Source: Hyphomicrobium sp. (lineage in GTDB: Bacteria; Pseudomonadota; Alphaproteobacteria; Rhizobiales; Hyphomicrobiaceae). From it: a DNA stretch of 32,066 nt. Made by a program: the position numbers and the translations under genes. Under the pieces are notes generated by a model that saw nothing but the letters and a program-made list of their open reading frames with translations, ran no database searches and had not been told where the DNA came from. The stretch covers positions 1 through 32,066 of the forward strand of contig JALHMJ010000020.1 in the NCBI GenBank assembly GCA_022844105.1. Reading direction: 5' to 3'. This document shows positions 15,453 through 23,431 of the stretch, piece by piece (within the stretch, counting starts at the first letter, position 1; each line of letters starts with the position of its first letter).

Positions 15453-16966
15453 TGACCGCGCAACCGGCCATGAAAGATTTGAACGTATCGACGCTCGTGA
15501 CGCCAACTACCGGCGTGATCGCGGACGTGGCGCCCGAGCTTTCCGGAATGCTGCGCGTGCTGACGTGCGGTTCTGTGGACGACGGCAAGTCGACCCTCAT
15601 CGGCCGCCTGCTCTGGGACGCCACCGACCTCTTCGACGACCAGCGCGCTACGCTCGAACGTGGCCGCAGGGTCGACGGGGGGCATCCGGATTTTTCGCTA
15701 TTGATGGATGGTCTCGTTGCGGAACGTGAACAGGGCATCACGATCGATATTGCGTGGCGATATTTCGATACCAAGACGCGCCGCTTCGTCGTGATCGACA
15801 GCCCGGGACACGAACAGTACACGCGCAACATGGCGTCGGGTGCGTCGCACGCGGATGTCGCCATCATGCTGATCGATGCGCGCCATGGCATCAAGGTGCA
15901 GACACGCCGCCATGCCGCGATCCTCGATCTCGTCGGCTTGAAACGCGTTGTGCTGGCGGTCAATAAAATGGATCTGGTCGATTGGTCCGAAAGTCGCTTT
16001 CGCCAGATTGAGCATGACTTCCGCACGCTGATGTGGCGCTTCGGCTTTCGCGAGGCGGTCGCCATTCCGGTCGCGGCGGTCTCTGGCGACAATGTCGCCG
16101 AGCGATCGAAGCACATGGCCTGGTATACGGGACCATCGCTGCTGGAACACCTGGAAGAGATTCCCAGCCGAGGCACGGAGCCGGTCGGTGCGTTCCGCAT
16201 GCCGGTGCAGACGGTGCTGCGCGACAGTCGCGCGGATTTCCGCGGACTGGCCGGCACGATTTCTTCAGGCACGGTTCGTGTGGGCGATACGGTCGTCGAT
16301 CCGGTCAGCCGCCGCTCCGCCAAAGTGCAACGCATCGCCACCATGGATCGCGATTACCAGGAAGCGGTTCAGGGACAGGCCGTCGCAATCCAGCTCGATA
16401 CTGATCTCGACGTATCGCGCGGTTCGGTTCTCGCCGCGCCTGAAGCCGCGCCCGTCGTCGCCCGCACCATCGAGGCGCGTTTCGTGTGGCTTTCCGAAAT
16501 TCCTTTCGACAAGCGCGGCAGCTATCTGGTGCGGACGGCCACCGATCTCGTGCCGGTGACGAACATCGAGATCAAATCCTTGCTCGATCTCGACTCGCTC
16601 GCGGTCCATCCCGCGACAGCATGCAAGGTTAACGATATTGCCATCGCCAATGTGGCGCTCGGCCGCGCGACGGCCATCGATCGCTTCGTAGAGGCGCAGG
16701 AGACTGGCTCGTTTATGCTGGTCGATGCCATCTCCGGCGCGACCATCGCGGGCGGCACAGTCACATCTGCAAGCCCGGATATTCAGCAACAGGACAATGT
16801 TTTCGTGCTGACGCGCGCCATGCTCGCCCGGGGCCTATCCTCGGACATTGCCAACACGCCGGAGGGAGAGGCGGAATTCCGACGGCGCGCGAACGAGGTC
16901 GCGTTGCTGCTTCGCTCGGCGGGGGTCGCCGTCGAAGTTGAAAGCCTGCCCGACTATGTGATTTAG
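15452..16966 (+). CDS. cysN: Sulfate adenylyltransferase subunit 1 (GTPase)
   Basis: A 504-residue EF-Tu-like GTPase that drives APS synthesis by CysD. G motifs are visible: GSVDDGKST (G1), the switch region REQGITIDIAWRYF, DSPGHEQYT (G3) and NKMD (G4). Domains 2 and 3 follow (FRGLAGTISSGTVRVGD, and later VWLSEIPFDKRGSYL). The protein stops at a typical CysN length, so the CysC (APS kinase) domain found in many alphaproteobacterial CysNC or NodQ fusions is missing. This agrees with the APS-type CysH upstream. A plain CysN is expected to work in a CysDN complex in the cytosol. Confidence 0.95.
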   Translation: MTAQPAMKDLNVSTLVTPTTGVIADVAPELSGMLRVLTCGSVDDGKSTLIGRLLWDATDLFDDQRATLERGRRVDGGHPDFSLLMDGLVAEREQGITIDIAWRYFDTKTRRFVVIDSPGHEQYTRNMASGASHADVAIMLIDARHGIKVQTRRHAAILDLVGLKRVVLAVNKMDLVDWSESRFRQIEHDFRTLMWRFGFREAVAIPVAAVSGDNVAERSKHMAWYTGPSLLEHLEEIPSRGTEPVGAFRMPVQTVLRDSRADFRGLAGTISSGTVRVGDTVVDPVSRRSAKVQRIATMDRDYQEAVQGQAVAIQLDTDLDVSRGSVLAAPEAAPVVARTIEARFVWLSEIPFDKRGSYLVRTATDLVPVTNIEIKSLLDLDSLAVHPATACKVNDIAIANVALGRATAIDRFVEAQETGSFMLVDAISGATIAGGTVTSASPDIQQQDNVFVLTRAMLARGLSSDIANTPEGEAEFRRRANEVALLLRSAGVAVEVESLPDYVI

Positions 16967-17026
16967 CTGTAAGGGACTAGTCCGCATCCATCGCGGAAAC
17001 CTCGGGGGGCCGCGAGCCAAGACCGC

Positions 17027-17773
17027 ATGAGCGAAGACATACTCTTTTACGTGATCGTCGGCTTCGTCGCGCAGATGGTCGACGGCGCTATCGGCATGGC
17101 TTACGGCGTGACCTCGACGTCGGTAATGCTCAGTTTCGGCGTGCCACCAGCCACCGCCAGCGCGTGCGTGCATGCCGCCGAAACGTTTACGACCGGCGCG
17201 TCGGGTCTGGCGCATTGGAGGTTCGGCAACCTCGACCGGCGGCTGATCTGGCGCCTTGCCATTCCCGGCTCCATTGGCGGGGCGATCGGGGCCTACGTGC
17301 TGACCAATATTCCGGGCGACGTCGTCAAGCCGTTCATCAGTGGCTATCTGCTGCTGATTGGCGTCTTCATCATTTACAAAGCCGTGCACCGCAAGCACTC
17401 GTTCATCGACGAACCGCCCAAGAACATCGCGCCGCTCGGCTTCGTCGGCGGCTTCGTCGATGCCATCGGAGGCGGCGGGTGGGGGCCGATCGTGACTTCG
17501 ACGTTGCTCGGACAGGGGACGCAGCCGCGGTTCACCATCGGTTCGGTGAACATGGCCGAATTCTTCGTTACACTTACGATTTCAGCGACGTTCATCGCCA
17601 CCATCGGACTTGAGCTATGGCCGACAATCCTCGGGCTTGTCATCGGCGGTGTCATCGCGGCCCCCTTCGCGGCCTATGCCGCCAAGTATCTGCCACCCAA
17701 GATCCTGATGACCCTTGTGGGCACCGTCGTGATCCTGTTAAGCGCGCGCACCATATATTTGGCCGTCTTTTAA
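17027..17773 (+). CDS. TauE/SafE family sulfite/organosulfur exporter
   Basis: A 248-residue polytopic inner-membrane protein with about seven or eight hydrophobic segments. The family's repeated pattern is visible: FVAQMVDGAIGMAYG in the first half and GFVGGFVDAIGGGGWGPI in the second, the paired half-repeats of TauE/SafE (DUF81). Its place directly after cysHDN suggests export of sulfite or a related anion, or uptake of sulfate, to protect cells from sulfite build-up. Substrate direction cannot be told from sequence. The ribosome binding site is weak. Confidence 0.9.
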   Translation: MSEDILFYVIVGFVAQMVDGAIGMAYGVTSTSVMLSFGVPPATASACVHAAETFTTGASGLAHWRFGNLDRRLIWRLAIPGSIGGAIGAYVLTNIPGDVVKPFISGYLLLIGVFIIYKAVHRKHSFIDEPPKNIAPLGFVGGFVDAIGGGGWGPIVTSTLLGQGTQPRFTIGSVNMAEFFVTLTISATFIATIGLELWPTILGLVIGGVIAAPFAAYAAKYLPPKILMTLVGTVVILLSARTIYLAVF

Positions 17774-17853
17774 TTCCTGGCCGGCATTGCCTTGCGCGGT
17801 TGGCGTGCCTTGCCTAGACTTCCCCCTCGCACATCCACGTGGAGACGGTCTCG

Positions 17854-18213
17854 ATGTTACAATTTTCGAGCCTCGCCGAAGTCGGCGCTACGCTGCATTC
17901 GTTCGCGGCCGGTGAAAAGGTTTTCAAGCAGGACGACCCGGCCTCGCATCTTTATGTGGTGCGCAGCGGCAAAGTGCAGATCGTAACCTATGGCACCATT
18001 CTTGAGAATGTGGGGCCCGGCGGCGTTTTCGGCGAGATGGCGCTGATTGACGAAGCGCCTCGCAGCGCGGCGGCCGTTGCGATGGAGGCGACCGAGGTGA
18101 TGGAATTGAGCCGCGCACAGTTTCTGGCGTTGGTGCAGGAGACGCCGGAATTCGCGCTGCACATCATGGCGATCCTGGCCAACCGCATCCGCAAAATGAA
18201 CGACAGCCTCTAA
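17854..18213 (+). CDS. Stand-alone cyclic nucleotide-binding domain protein
   Basis: A 119-residue single cNMP-binding domain of the CRP/FNR superfamily. The beta roll is seen with AAGEKVFKQDDPASHLYVVRSGKVQI, given here as the segment around residues 19-44, and the phosphate-binding cassette GGVFGEMALIDEAPRSAAAVA, residues about 59-79, with the key Gly-Glu and Arg-Ser. It ends with the helix ALHIMAILANRIRKMN, and no helix-turn-helix follows. The ATG at 17854 has GGAGACGG at 17841; an in-frame GTG at 17839 lacks a ribosome binding site. It may regulate a partner protein in response to cAMP or another nucleotide. It is next to the sulfur genes, but no link is proven. Confidence 0.85.
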   Translation: MLQFSSLAEVGATLHSFAAGEKVFKQDDPASHLYVVRSGKVQIVTYGTILENVGPGGVFGEMALIDEAPRSAAAVAMEATEVMELSRAQFLALVQETPEFALHIMAILANRIRKMNDSL

Positions 18214-18271
18214 CTGCAGCGACGGCCGCCGTAGCCCTTGGCCTGCCCGTGTCGACTGTGCGCTCGCCGCC

Positions 18272-20017
18272 TCACACTTTCGCCAGCACGATGTTTTCGT
18301 GAAAGTTGTTCCCCGCCGTCGTCGCCTTCACAATGCCAGCGCGCACGACGAAGTTGCCGAAGTGCTCCCCGGCGTCGCGCTCTTTTGCGTAGCGCTTGAT
18401 GATTGGTTCAAGAAGTTTGAGGATCTGCTCGCGGTTGACGTCCTGCGCGTAGAGCTTCGACAAGCGCGAGCCGTCGAATGCCGCGCCGAGATACAGGTTG
18501 TACAATCCCGGTGCACGGCCCACGAAGCCGATTTCTGAAAGATACGGACGGGCGCAGCCGTTCGGACAACCCGTCATGCGAACGACGATGTCGTCGTCGC
18601 GCAGGCCCGCAGCATCGAGAATTTCTTCCAGATCCGTCACCAGGCTCGGTAGGAAACGCTCGCTTTCGGCCAGTGCAAGCGCGCACGTGGGCAGCGCCAC
18701 GCACGCCATTGCATTGCGGCGCAGGCCCGAAGAGGTGGCAATCATTACGCCATGCTTTTCCAGGAGCGCCTCAATCTTCGGTTTGTGCTTGGCCGTTACG
18801 TTGGCGATGACCAGATTTTGATTTGAGGTGACGACGAAATCGACGCCGCCAGCCTCAGCGATCTGTCGCAGTGCCGTGCGCAACTTCATCGTGGCGGTAT
18901 CTTTGACGCGCCCGTTCTCGATGTAGAGCGTCAGATGCCATTTTTTGTCGGCGGCCTTGCCATCAAGCGTCTGACGCCAGCCGATCGGATCGCCGGTCGA
19001 CGTAAAGGTGAAGGGACGCGGATCGCCAAGTTTGGTGCCGAGGCGCTTTTCCACCTCGGCGCGGAACGCGTCAATCCCGACGCGCTCAATGGTGTACTTG
19101 AGGCGCGCGTTCTTGCGCACGGACCGGTTGCCCCAGTCGCGCTGGACGGTCACGACTTTTTCGGCGACATCCACGGCCTGATCCGGCGTGCAATAGCCGA
19201 GCATGTCGGCTGTTCGAGGGAAGGTGTCGGTTTCACCGTGGGTCATGCCCATGCCACCGCCGACGGTAACGTTCCAGCCGACCACTTCGCCGGCATCGAG
19301 AATTGCGATGTAGCCGAGGTCATGGGCATAGACGTCGACATCGTTGTCCGGCGGCACCGCGATGACGGTCTTGAATTTACGCGGCAGGTACAGCGTGCCG
19401 TAGATGGGCTCGCTCTCCGGCTGCGCGTTGCCGGCACTCTCGATCACCTTCTCGTCGTCGAGCCAGATTTCGTGATAGGCGCCCGTGCGCGGCAGCAAGT
19501 GATCGCTGACGGCCTTCGCCAGATGCTCGGCCTGCTTGTGCGCCTTCGACAGGAACGGATGCGATGCCGACATGACGTTGCGGTTGACGTCACCGCAGGC
19601 GGCAATGGTGTCGATACAGGCGGCATTGATCGCCTGCATCGTGCGCCGCAGGTTCGATTTGATGACGCCGTGGTATTGGAATGTCGCGCGCGTGGTCAAT
19701 CGCAGCGTGCCGTTGGCAAAGGTAACGGCAATATCGTCGAGCTTCAGCCACTGGTCGGCCGTCAACGCGCCGCCCGGCAGCCGCAGACGGATCATGAACG
19801 AGAACGCCTTCTCGAGCTTTTTCTTCGTGCGCTCGGCGCGAACGTCGCGGTCATCCTGCATGTAGGAGCCGTGGAATTTTAGAAGCTGCGTATCATCCTC
19901 GTCGATGGCGCCGGTCTCGACATGGCTCAGACCGTCGGCAATCCCACCGCGCAGCAGGCGGCTATTCTCTTTGATGATTTCATTCTTGGCGCGTTCGGTC
20001 ATGTCGATCTCGCTCAA
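18272..20017 (-). CDS. cysI: Sulfite reductase haemoprotein (beta) subunit
   Basis: A 581-residue sirohaem/[4Fe-4S] protein that reduces sulfite to sulfide with six electrons from CysJ. The ferredoxin-like nitrite/sulfite reductase half domains are visible (LPGGALTADQWLKLDDIA, AACGDVNRNVM). The cluster ligands ACVALPTCALA and TGCPNGCARP near residues 440-490 match the two CxxxxxC and CxxxC motifs of CysI, with NLYLGAAFDGSRLSKLY following. Its start overlaps the cysJ stop by 4 bases (ATGA). It converges on the cNMP-binding gene with about 60 bases between the stops. Confidence 0.96.
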   Translation of the reverse strand: MSEIDMTERAKNEIIKENSRLLRGGIADGLSHVETGAIDEDDTQLLKFHGSYMQDDRDVRAERTKKKLEKAFSFMIRLRLPGGALTADQWLKLDDIAVTFANGTLRLTTRATFQYHGVIKSNLRRTMQAINAACIDTIAACGDVNRNVMSASHPFLSKAHKQAEHLAKAVSDHLLPRTGAYHEIWLDDEKVIESAGNAQPESEPIYGTLYLPRKFKTVIAVPPDNDVDVYAHDLGYIAILDAGEVVGWNVTVGGGMGMTHGETDTFPRTADMLGYCTPDQAVDVAEKVVTVQRDWGNRSVRKNARLKYTIERVGIDAFRAEVEKRLGTKLGDPRPFTFTSTGDPIGWRQTLDGKAADKKWHLTLYIENGRVKDTATMKLRTALRQIAEAGGVDFVVTSNQNLVIANVTAKHKPKIEALLEKHGVMIATSSGLRRNAMACVALPTCALALAESERFLPSLVTDLEEILDAAGLRDDDIVVRMTGCPNGCARPYLSEIGFVGRAPGLYNLYLGAAFDGSRLSKLYAQDVNREQILKLLEPIIKRYAKERDAGEHFGNFVVRAGIVKATTAGNNFHENIVLAKV

Positions 20018-21804
20018 TACACATCGCGCTGATAACGGCCGGCTTTGGTCAGTTCTTTGAGCTTGGCGCGACCGGTGTCCTCGTCGCCCTTGGCACCTTC
20101 GGCCAAGATCCTGACGAGCGTGCTGTCGACGTCCTTCGCCATGCCCTTTTCATCGCCGCACACATATAGATGCGCGCCCTCTTCGAGCCAGGCCAGAATG
20201 TCCTGGCGCTGCTGCCAGAGTCGATGCTGCACGTAGATCTTCTCCGGCTGGTCGCGAGAGAATGCGACGTCGATGCGGGTCAGCGCGCCCGCGGCCAAGT
20301 GTTCTTGCCACTCAAGCTGATACAGGAAGTCGTTGGTGTAGTTGCGTTCGCCGAAGAACAGCCAGCTCTTGCCCTTGGCGCCGCTTTCGATGCGGTCCTC
20401 GATGAAACCGCGATAGGGCGCAACGCCTGTGCCGGCGCCGATCATGATGATCGGACGGTTGCCGTCGGCGGGCAGCGCGTAGTGGCGGTTCGGCTTGACG
20501 TAGATGCGTACCTTGTCACCCACTTTGCGGCGGTCCGCGAAGTAGGTTGAAGCTACGCCGCCGCGCTTGCGCCCATGGCTCTCCCAGCGCACCGCTCCAA
20601 CCAGAAGATGCGCTTCACCCGGATGGGCCTTGATGCTGGAGGCGACGGAATAAAGGCGGCCCGGCAACGGGCGCAGCAGCCCGATAAGTTGGTTCGGCGT
20701 CAGTTTCTCCGGGTAACTGGTCAGCAGATCGACGAACTGGCGGTCGGAGGAAAACTTTGACAATGCATCGCCGTCGAGGAGTTTGGCGACGTCTTTGCGG
20801 CCGGTCAGCTTGGCATAGGCGTCGACCGTGGCGCGCGACAGAGTGGTGATGTCGTAACCCTTGGCGAGTTTGAGGACGAGACTTGCGTCGCTATCAAGAC
20901 CGGCAGCGCGCGCCACTTCGGCAGCAAGTGCCGGATCGTTTTCCGGCAGCACGCCGATTGCGGCGCCCGGCTCATATGCAAAACCGTCGGCTTCAACCGC
21001 AAGCTCAACATGATAGGTTTCGCGCGTGGAGCCTGAGCCGTTGAGATCGACGAGCGCGGAGACCTCGGCTTCGGCTGGGTCTTCGGCGGTGTAAAGCGGC
21101 TCGGCCGGTTCATCATCGACCGAGACGCCCTTGAAATCGACATGCACCACCGTTGCCGACGCATTGTCGATCGCAGGAGAGAATTTTTCCAGCAATGCAT
21201 CCGTCCAGGCGGCGGCGGCCTTGGCAAAGTCCAGATCGAGATCAATCCGATCGTGGATGCGCGTCGCCCCGAGATCGGTCAACCGCGCGTCGATTTTTTT
21301 GCCTGTTTCGCAGAAATTCACATAGGCGGTGTCGCCCAGGGAGAGCACGGCGTAGCGAACCCCGTCGAGGCGCGGTGCCGCGTCGCTCATCAAATCTTTA
21401 TAGAAGTCGACGGCGCGCTGTGGGGGATCGCCCTCACCCCAGGTAGAGACATAGACGGCGAGATTCTTCATCTTGGCTAGCGCAGCGACATCAATGTCGC
21501 CCATGTCCATGATCTTGGCATCGCAATTAAGTTTTGCAGCCGTCTTCTTGGCTTTGTAGGCGAGAGCCTCAGCGTTGCCGCTTTCGCTGCCGTACAAAAT
21601 CGTCAGCGGAATACGTGGACGCTGAGCCGAAACGGCCTGGACAGTCGCCACCGCACCCGTGCCACCTTGGGCCGCGTCCAGGCCCGCCAGGAACCCCGAC
21701 AGCCAGCTGCGCTGCAGCGGTGTCGAGCGCTGCACGAGTTGATTGAGAAAAGCCAGATCTTCGGCGCTAAACGGCGCGTTCTTCGGGAACGGAGGCAGGG
21801 CCAC
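20014..21804 (-). CDS. cysJ: Sulfite reductase flavoprotein (alpha) subunit
   Basis: A 596-residue NADPH-dependent diflavin reductase that passes electrons from NADPH through FAD and FMN to CysI. The N-terminal flavodoxin-like domain has the FMN loop ILYGSESGNAEALA near residue 69. The FAD domain carries RLYSVASSI, and the NADPH domain has GAGTGVAPYRGFIEDR and ends in RYQRDVY, all usual for CysJ. The leading about 65 residues include a hydrophobic-Pro-rich start. The upstream spacing to cobA is 30 bases, so cobA-cysJ-cysI form one operon on the minus strand. Confidence 0.96.
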   Translation of the reverse strand: MALPPFPKNAPFSAEDLAFLNQLVQRSTPLQRSWLSGFLAGLDAAQGGTGAVATVQAVSAQRPRIPLTILYGSESGNAEALAYKAKKTAAKLNCDAKIMDMGDIDVAALAKMKNLAVYVSTWGEGDPPQRAVDFYKDLMSDAAPRLDGVRYAVLSLGDTAYVNFCETGKKIDARLTDLGATRIHDRIDLDLDFAKAAAAWTDALLEKFSPAIDNASATVVHVDFKGVSVDDEPAEPLYTAEDPAEAEVSALVDLNGSGSTRETYHVELAVEADGFAYEPGAAIGVLPENDPALAAEVARAAGLDSDASLVLKLAKGYDITTLSRATVDAYAKLTGRKDVAKLLDGDALSKFSSDRQFVDLLTSYPEKLTPNQLIGLLRPLPGRLYSVASSIKAHPGEAHLLVGAVRWESHGRKRGGVASTYFADRRKVGDKVRIYVKPNRHYALPADGNRPIIMIGAGTGVAPYRGFIEDRIESGAKGKSWLFFGERNYTNDFLYQLEWQEHLAAGALTRIDVAFSRDQPEKIYVQHRLWQQRQDILAWLEEGAHLYVCGDEKGMAKDVDSTLVRILAEGAKGDEDTGRAKLKELTKAGRYQRDVY

Positions 21805-21834
21805 GAGGTCTCTCTCCTTAGACGGCGTTGGGCC

Positions 21835-22674
21835 TTAGAGGGTATCGGGGGCGGAAACGGAAAGGGTCCGTTCGCTCGATTGATCGGGCGACGCGCGATA
21901 GACATGCACCTTGTCCGGCATCGTCAGGTTGGCCTCGCTCCACGCCAGATTACCAAAGATGATAGCGGGGCCGCCGATGCCAAACGCGCGAATCGCATCG
22001 GTGAGATCGGCGAGCGTGGTCGCGACGGCGCGTTCATTGTCACGCGTACCATTCTCGACAACAACAACGGGCATGGACGGCAACGCCCCGGCCGCAAGCA
22101 ATTTCTGACGCAACGTGCGAGCCGTGCGGACACCCATGTAGATGGCGAAAGCTTGATGCGGGGCAGCCAGCGCGGTCCAGTCGAGATCTATTTCGCCGTC
22201 GGCCGTAGCGCCTGTGACGAGCGAAAACTGGCGCACGCTCTCGCGAAGCGTAAGCGGCAATGCGATGCTTGCCGCGCAGGCGTGCGCAGCCGTGATGCCC
22301 GGCACGATTTCAACCTCGATACCGGCGGCGCGGACAGCGGCAATTTCTTCCGCGGCACGGCCGAATACGAAGCCGTCGCCGCCTTTGAGCCGGGCCACGA
22401 CCTGACCTTTCAATGCTTCGCGAACGAGTATGCGGTTGATGTCATCCTGCGACGTCGACGGGCCGCCGGCTTCCTTGCCGACGGGGATCACGATCGCGTC
22501 GGCGCGCGCATGCGCCAGAACGCTATCGCCCACCAGACGATCGACGACCAAAACGTCAGCCTCCGCGATAAGGCGGGCGGCGCGCAAGGTCAGTAGATCG
22601 GCGCTGCCTGGACCGCAGCCGATCAGTTGAACGCGGCCTGGCGCCATAGCGCCTGCCACACGAATTCCTGTCAT
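21835..22674 (-). CDS. cobA: Uroporphyrinogen-III C-methyltransferase (SUMT)
   Basis: A 279-residue SAM-dependent methyltransferase that makes precorrin-2 from uroporphyrinogen III, the first dedicated step to sirohaem (needed by CysI) and cobalamin. Motifs: GCGPGSADLLTLRAARLI, the RLKGGDGFVFGRAAEE region and PGITAAHACAA. It is a single-domain enzyme: the CysG N-terminal dehydrogenase/ferrochelatase is absent, so those steps must be encoded elsewhere. The ATG at 22674 has GAGAGG just upstream and gives a normal N-terminus; a longer frame to 22809 adds residues unlike SUMT. Some labels call this gene cysG; cobA describes the domain better. Confidence 0.93.
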   Translation of the reverse strand: MTGIRVAGAMAPGRVQLIGCGPGSADLLTLRAARLIAEADVLVVDRLVGDSVLAHARADAIVIPVGKEAGGPSTSQDDINRILVREALKGQVVARLKGGDGFVFGRAAEEIAAVRAAGIEVEIVPGITAAHACAASIALPLTLRESVRQFSLVTGATADGEIDLDWTALAAPHQAFAIYMGVRTARTLRQKLLAAGALPSMPVVVVENGTRDNERAVATTLADLTDAIRAFGIGGPAIIFGNLAWSEANLTMPDKVHVYRASPDQSSERTLSVSAPDTL

Positions 22675-23040
22675 AGGCACCTCTCTGAAGCGGTCGCTAC
22701 GATCATTGTCGCCGCTTGGACGTTGTCCTGCGCCGGCCAACGTGACCGAGCCCACCTCAATTCCGCCAGCGCCCGCGAAATCGAAGCTCCACTTGTTGTC
22801 TGCTTCCACGTGGCGGCGGACAATAGCACAGGAAAATTATGCTTCAAGTGAAAACGCGCCAGGGCCTTAGGTAGAATGCTATTTCTCTCCAGTGGCATTA
22901 AATGAGGCGTTTTTTGCGCGATTCCAAGAAAGTTCTGCTTTGCGACCCTGTCACAACGAACTGCGCGGGACACTTGCGATTCCGATCTACGACAAGCTTG
23001 CCTTATCGGCAGCTAAAGTTCTGTTAGGCCACACGCTTTC

Positions 23041-23060
23041 GTGACTCCAAGTGACTTGAA
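23041..23060. repeat. Tandem 10-base repeat upstream of pqqA
   Basis: GTGACTCCAA is followed directly by GTGACTTGAA, with 8 of 10 bases the same and one helical turn apart. This spacing suits a regulator that binds one face of DNA. It lies 158-177 bases before the pqqA start. Confidence 0.4.
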
Positions 23061-23077
23061 GGTCGGGGTTCGATCGT

Positions 23078-23088
23078 GTTCTTAGAAC
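23078..23088. promoter_or_regulatory. 11-base palindrome upstream of pqqA
   Basis: GTTCTTAGAAC is a perfect inverted repeat (GTTCT-T-AGAAC). It may be an operator near the pqqA promoter or start of transcription. It is short, and chance cannot be excluded. Confidence 0.3.
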
Positions 23089-23096
23089 TTATCGAG

Positions 23097-23167
23097 ATTG
23101 GCGCGAAGCCAATTTCCGGAGTGATCAGGGCGGGAGACCCTGCTGCGACGGAACCCCTCAGTTGGGG
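23097..23167 (+). promoter_or_regulatory. Structured 5' leader of pqqA (three hairpins)
   Basis: Three consecutive hairpins lie between 23097 and 23167: ATTGGC/GCCAAT with loop GCGAA (23097-23113), CAGGG/CCCTG (23126-23142) and CCCC/GGGG (23154-23167). They are followed by an A-rich stretch and the Shine-Dalgarno GGAGGA (23205-23210). There is no U tract, so they are not a simple terminator. They could shape pqqA mRNA stability or ligand response; no known riboswitch family is recognised. Confidence 0.4.
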
Positions 23168-23217
23168 CTGAAGAACGACAAAAAAAACCAACGCGACTGT
23201 CTTTGGAGGACATCATC

Positions 23218-23307
23218 ATGAAGACCTGGACCAAACCCGCCGTGCGTGAGCAAGAAGTCGGCCTCGAAGTGACCTCGTACCTGCCGGCAGAGATCGACGT
23301 CATCTAA
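23218..23307 (+). CDS. pqqA: PQQ precursor peptide PqqA
   Basis: A 29-residue precursor peptide for pyrroloquinoline quinone. It keeps the cross-linked pair as Glu17 and Tyr21 in the invariant EVTSY (residues 17-21), with the usual KTWTKP start. PqqE joins the Glu and Tyr side chains, and the peptide is carried by PqqD. A strong GGAGGA ribosome binding site lies seven bases upstream. A GC-rich hairpin after the stop separates it from pqqB, as expected for a gene whose product is needed in larger amounts. The length is within the normal 22-30 residue range. Confidence 0.96.
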   Translation: MKTWTKPAVREQEVGLEVTSYLPAEIDVI

Positions 23308-23361
23308 ACGCTGGATGTGCGGCCTGTGCTTCGCTGAGCGCGGCGCCGGCATAAGCTGACG

Positions 23362-23383
23362 CGGCGGCCAACCATGGCCGCCG
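23362..23383 (+). promoter_or_regulatory. GC-rich hairpin between pqqA and pqqB
   Basis: A perfect 8-bp stem, CGGCGGCC/GGCCGCCG, with a 6-base loop lies 54 bases after the pqqA stop and 48 bases before the pqqB start. There is no U tract, so it more likely slows transcript decay or partly stops transcription than ends it. It would set pqqA mRNA above pqqBCDE mRNA. Confidence 0.55.
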
Positions 23384-23431
23384 TGATCGTTTGCGCGTTA
23401 TCATCGCGCCTCTCAAGCCTGCCAGGACATC

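Larger units (their letters stand above)
22675..23217. other. Divergent intergenic region between cobA and pqqA
   Basis: There is no intact gene in these 543 bases. The left part (22675-22830) is an open frame upstream of cobA that does not look coding. The right part holds the pqqA leader, with a 10-base tandem repeat (23041-23060), an 11-base palindrome (23078-23088) and three hairpins described separately. Confidence 0.6.

Noticed and set aside
15331..16344. A 337-residue open frame on the minus strand opposite cysD and cysN
   Set aside because: It lies wholly antisense to well-supported cysD/cysN, is Ser/Arg/Thr-rich and shows no domain; long antisense frames are common in GC-rich genes.
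18935..19882. A 315-residue plus-strand frame inside cysI
   Set aside because: It is antisense to the sirohaem subunit, with Val/Asp/His/Arg-rich composition and no ribosome binding site or motif.
21667..22596. A 309-residue plus-strand frame over cysJ and cobA
   Set aside because: It covers parts of two real genes in antisense and has no recognisable fold.
23154..23187. The third pqqA-leader hairpin as a terminator
   Set aside because: It is followed by an A tract on the plus strand, not U, and the T tract on the minus strand lies before the hairpin and not after it.
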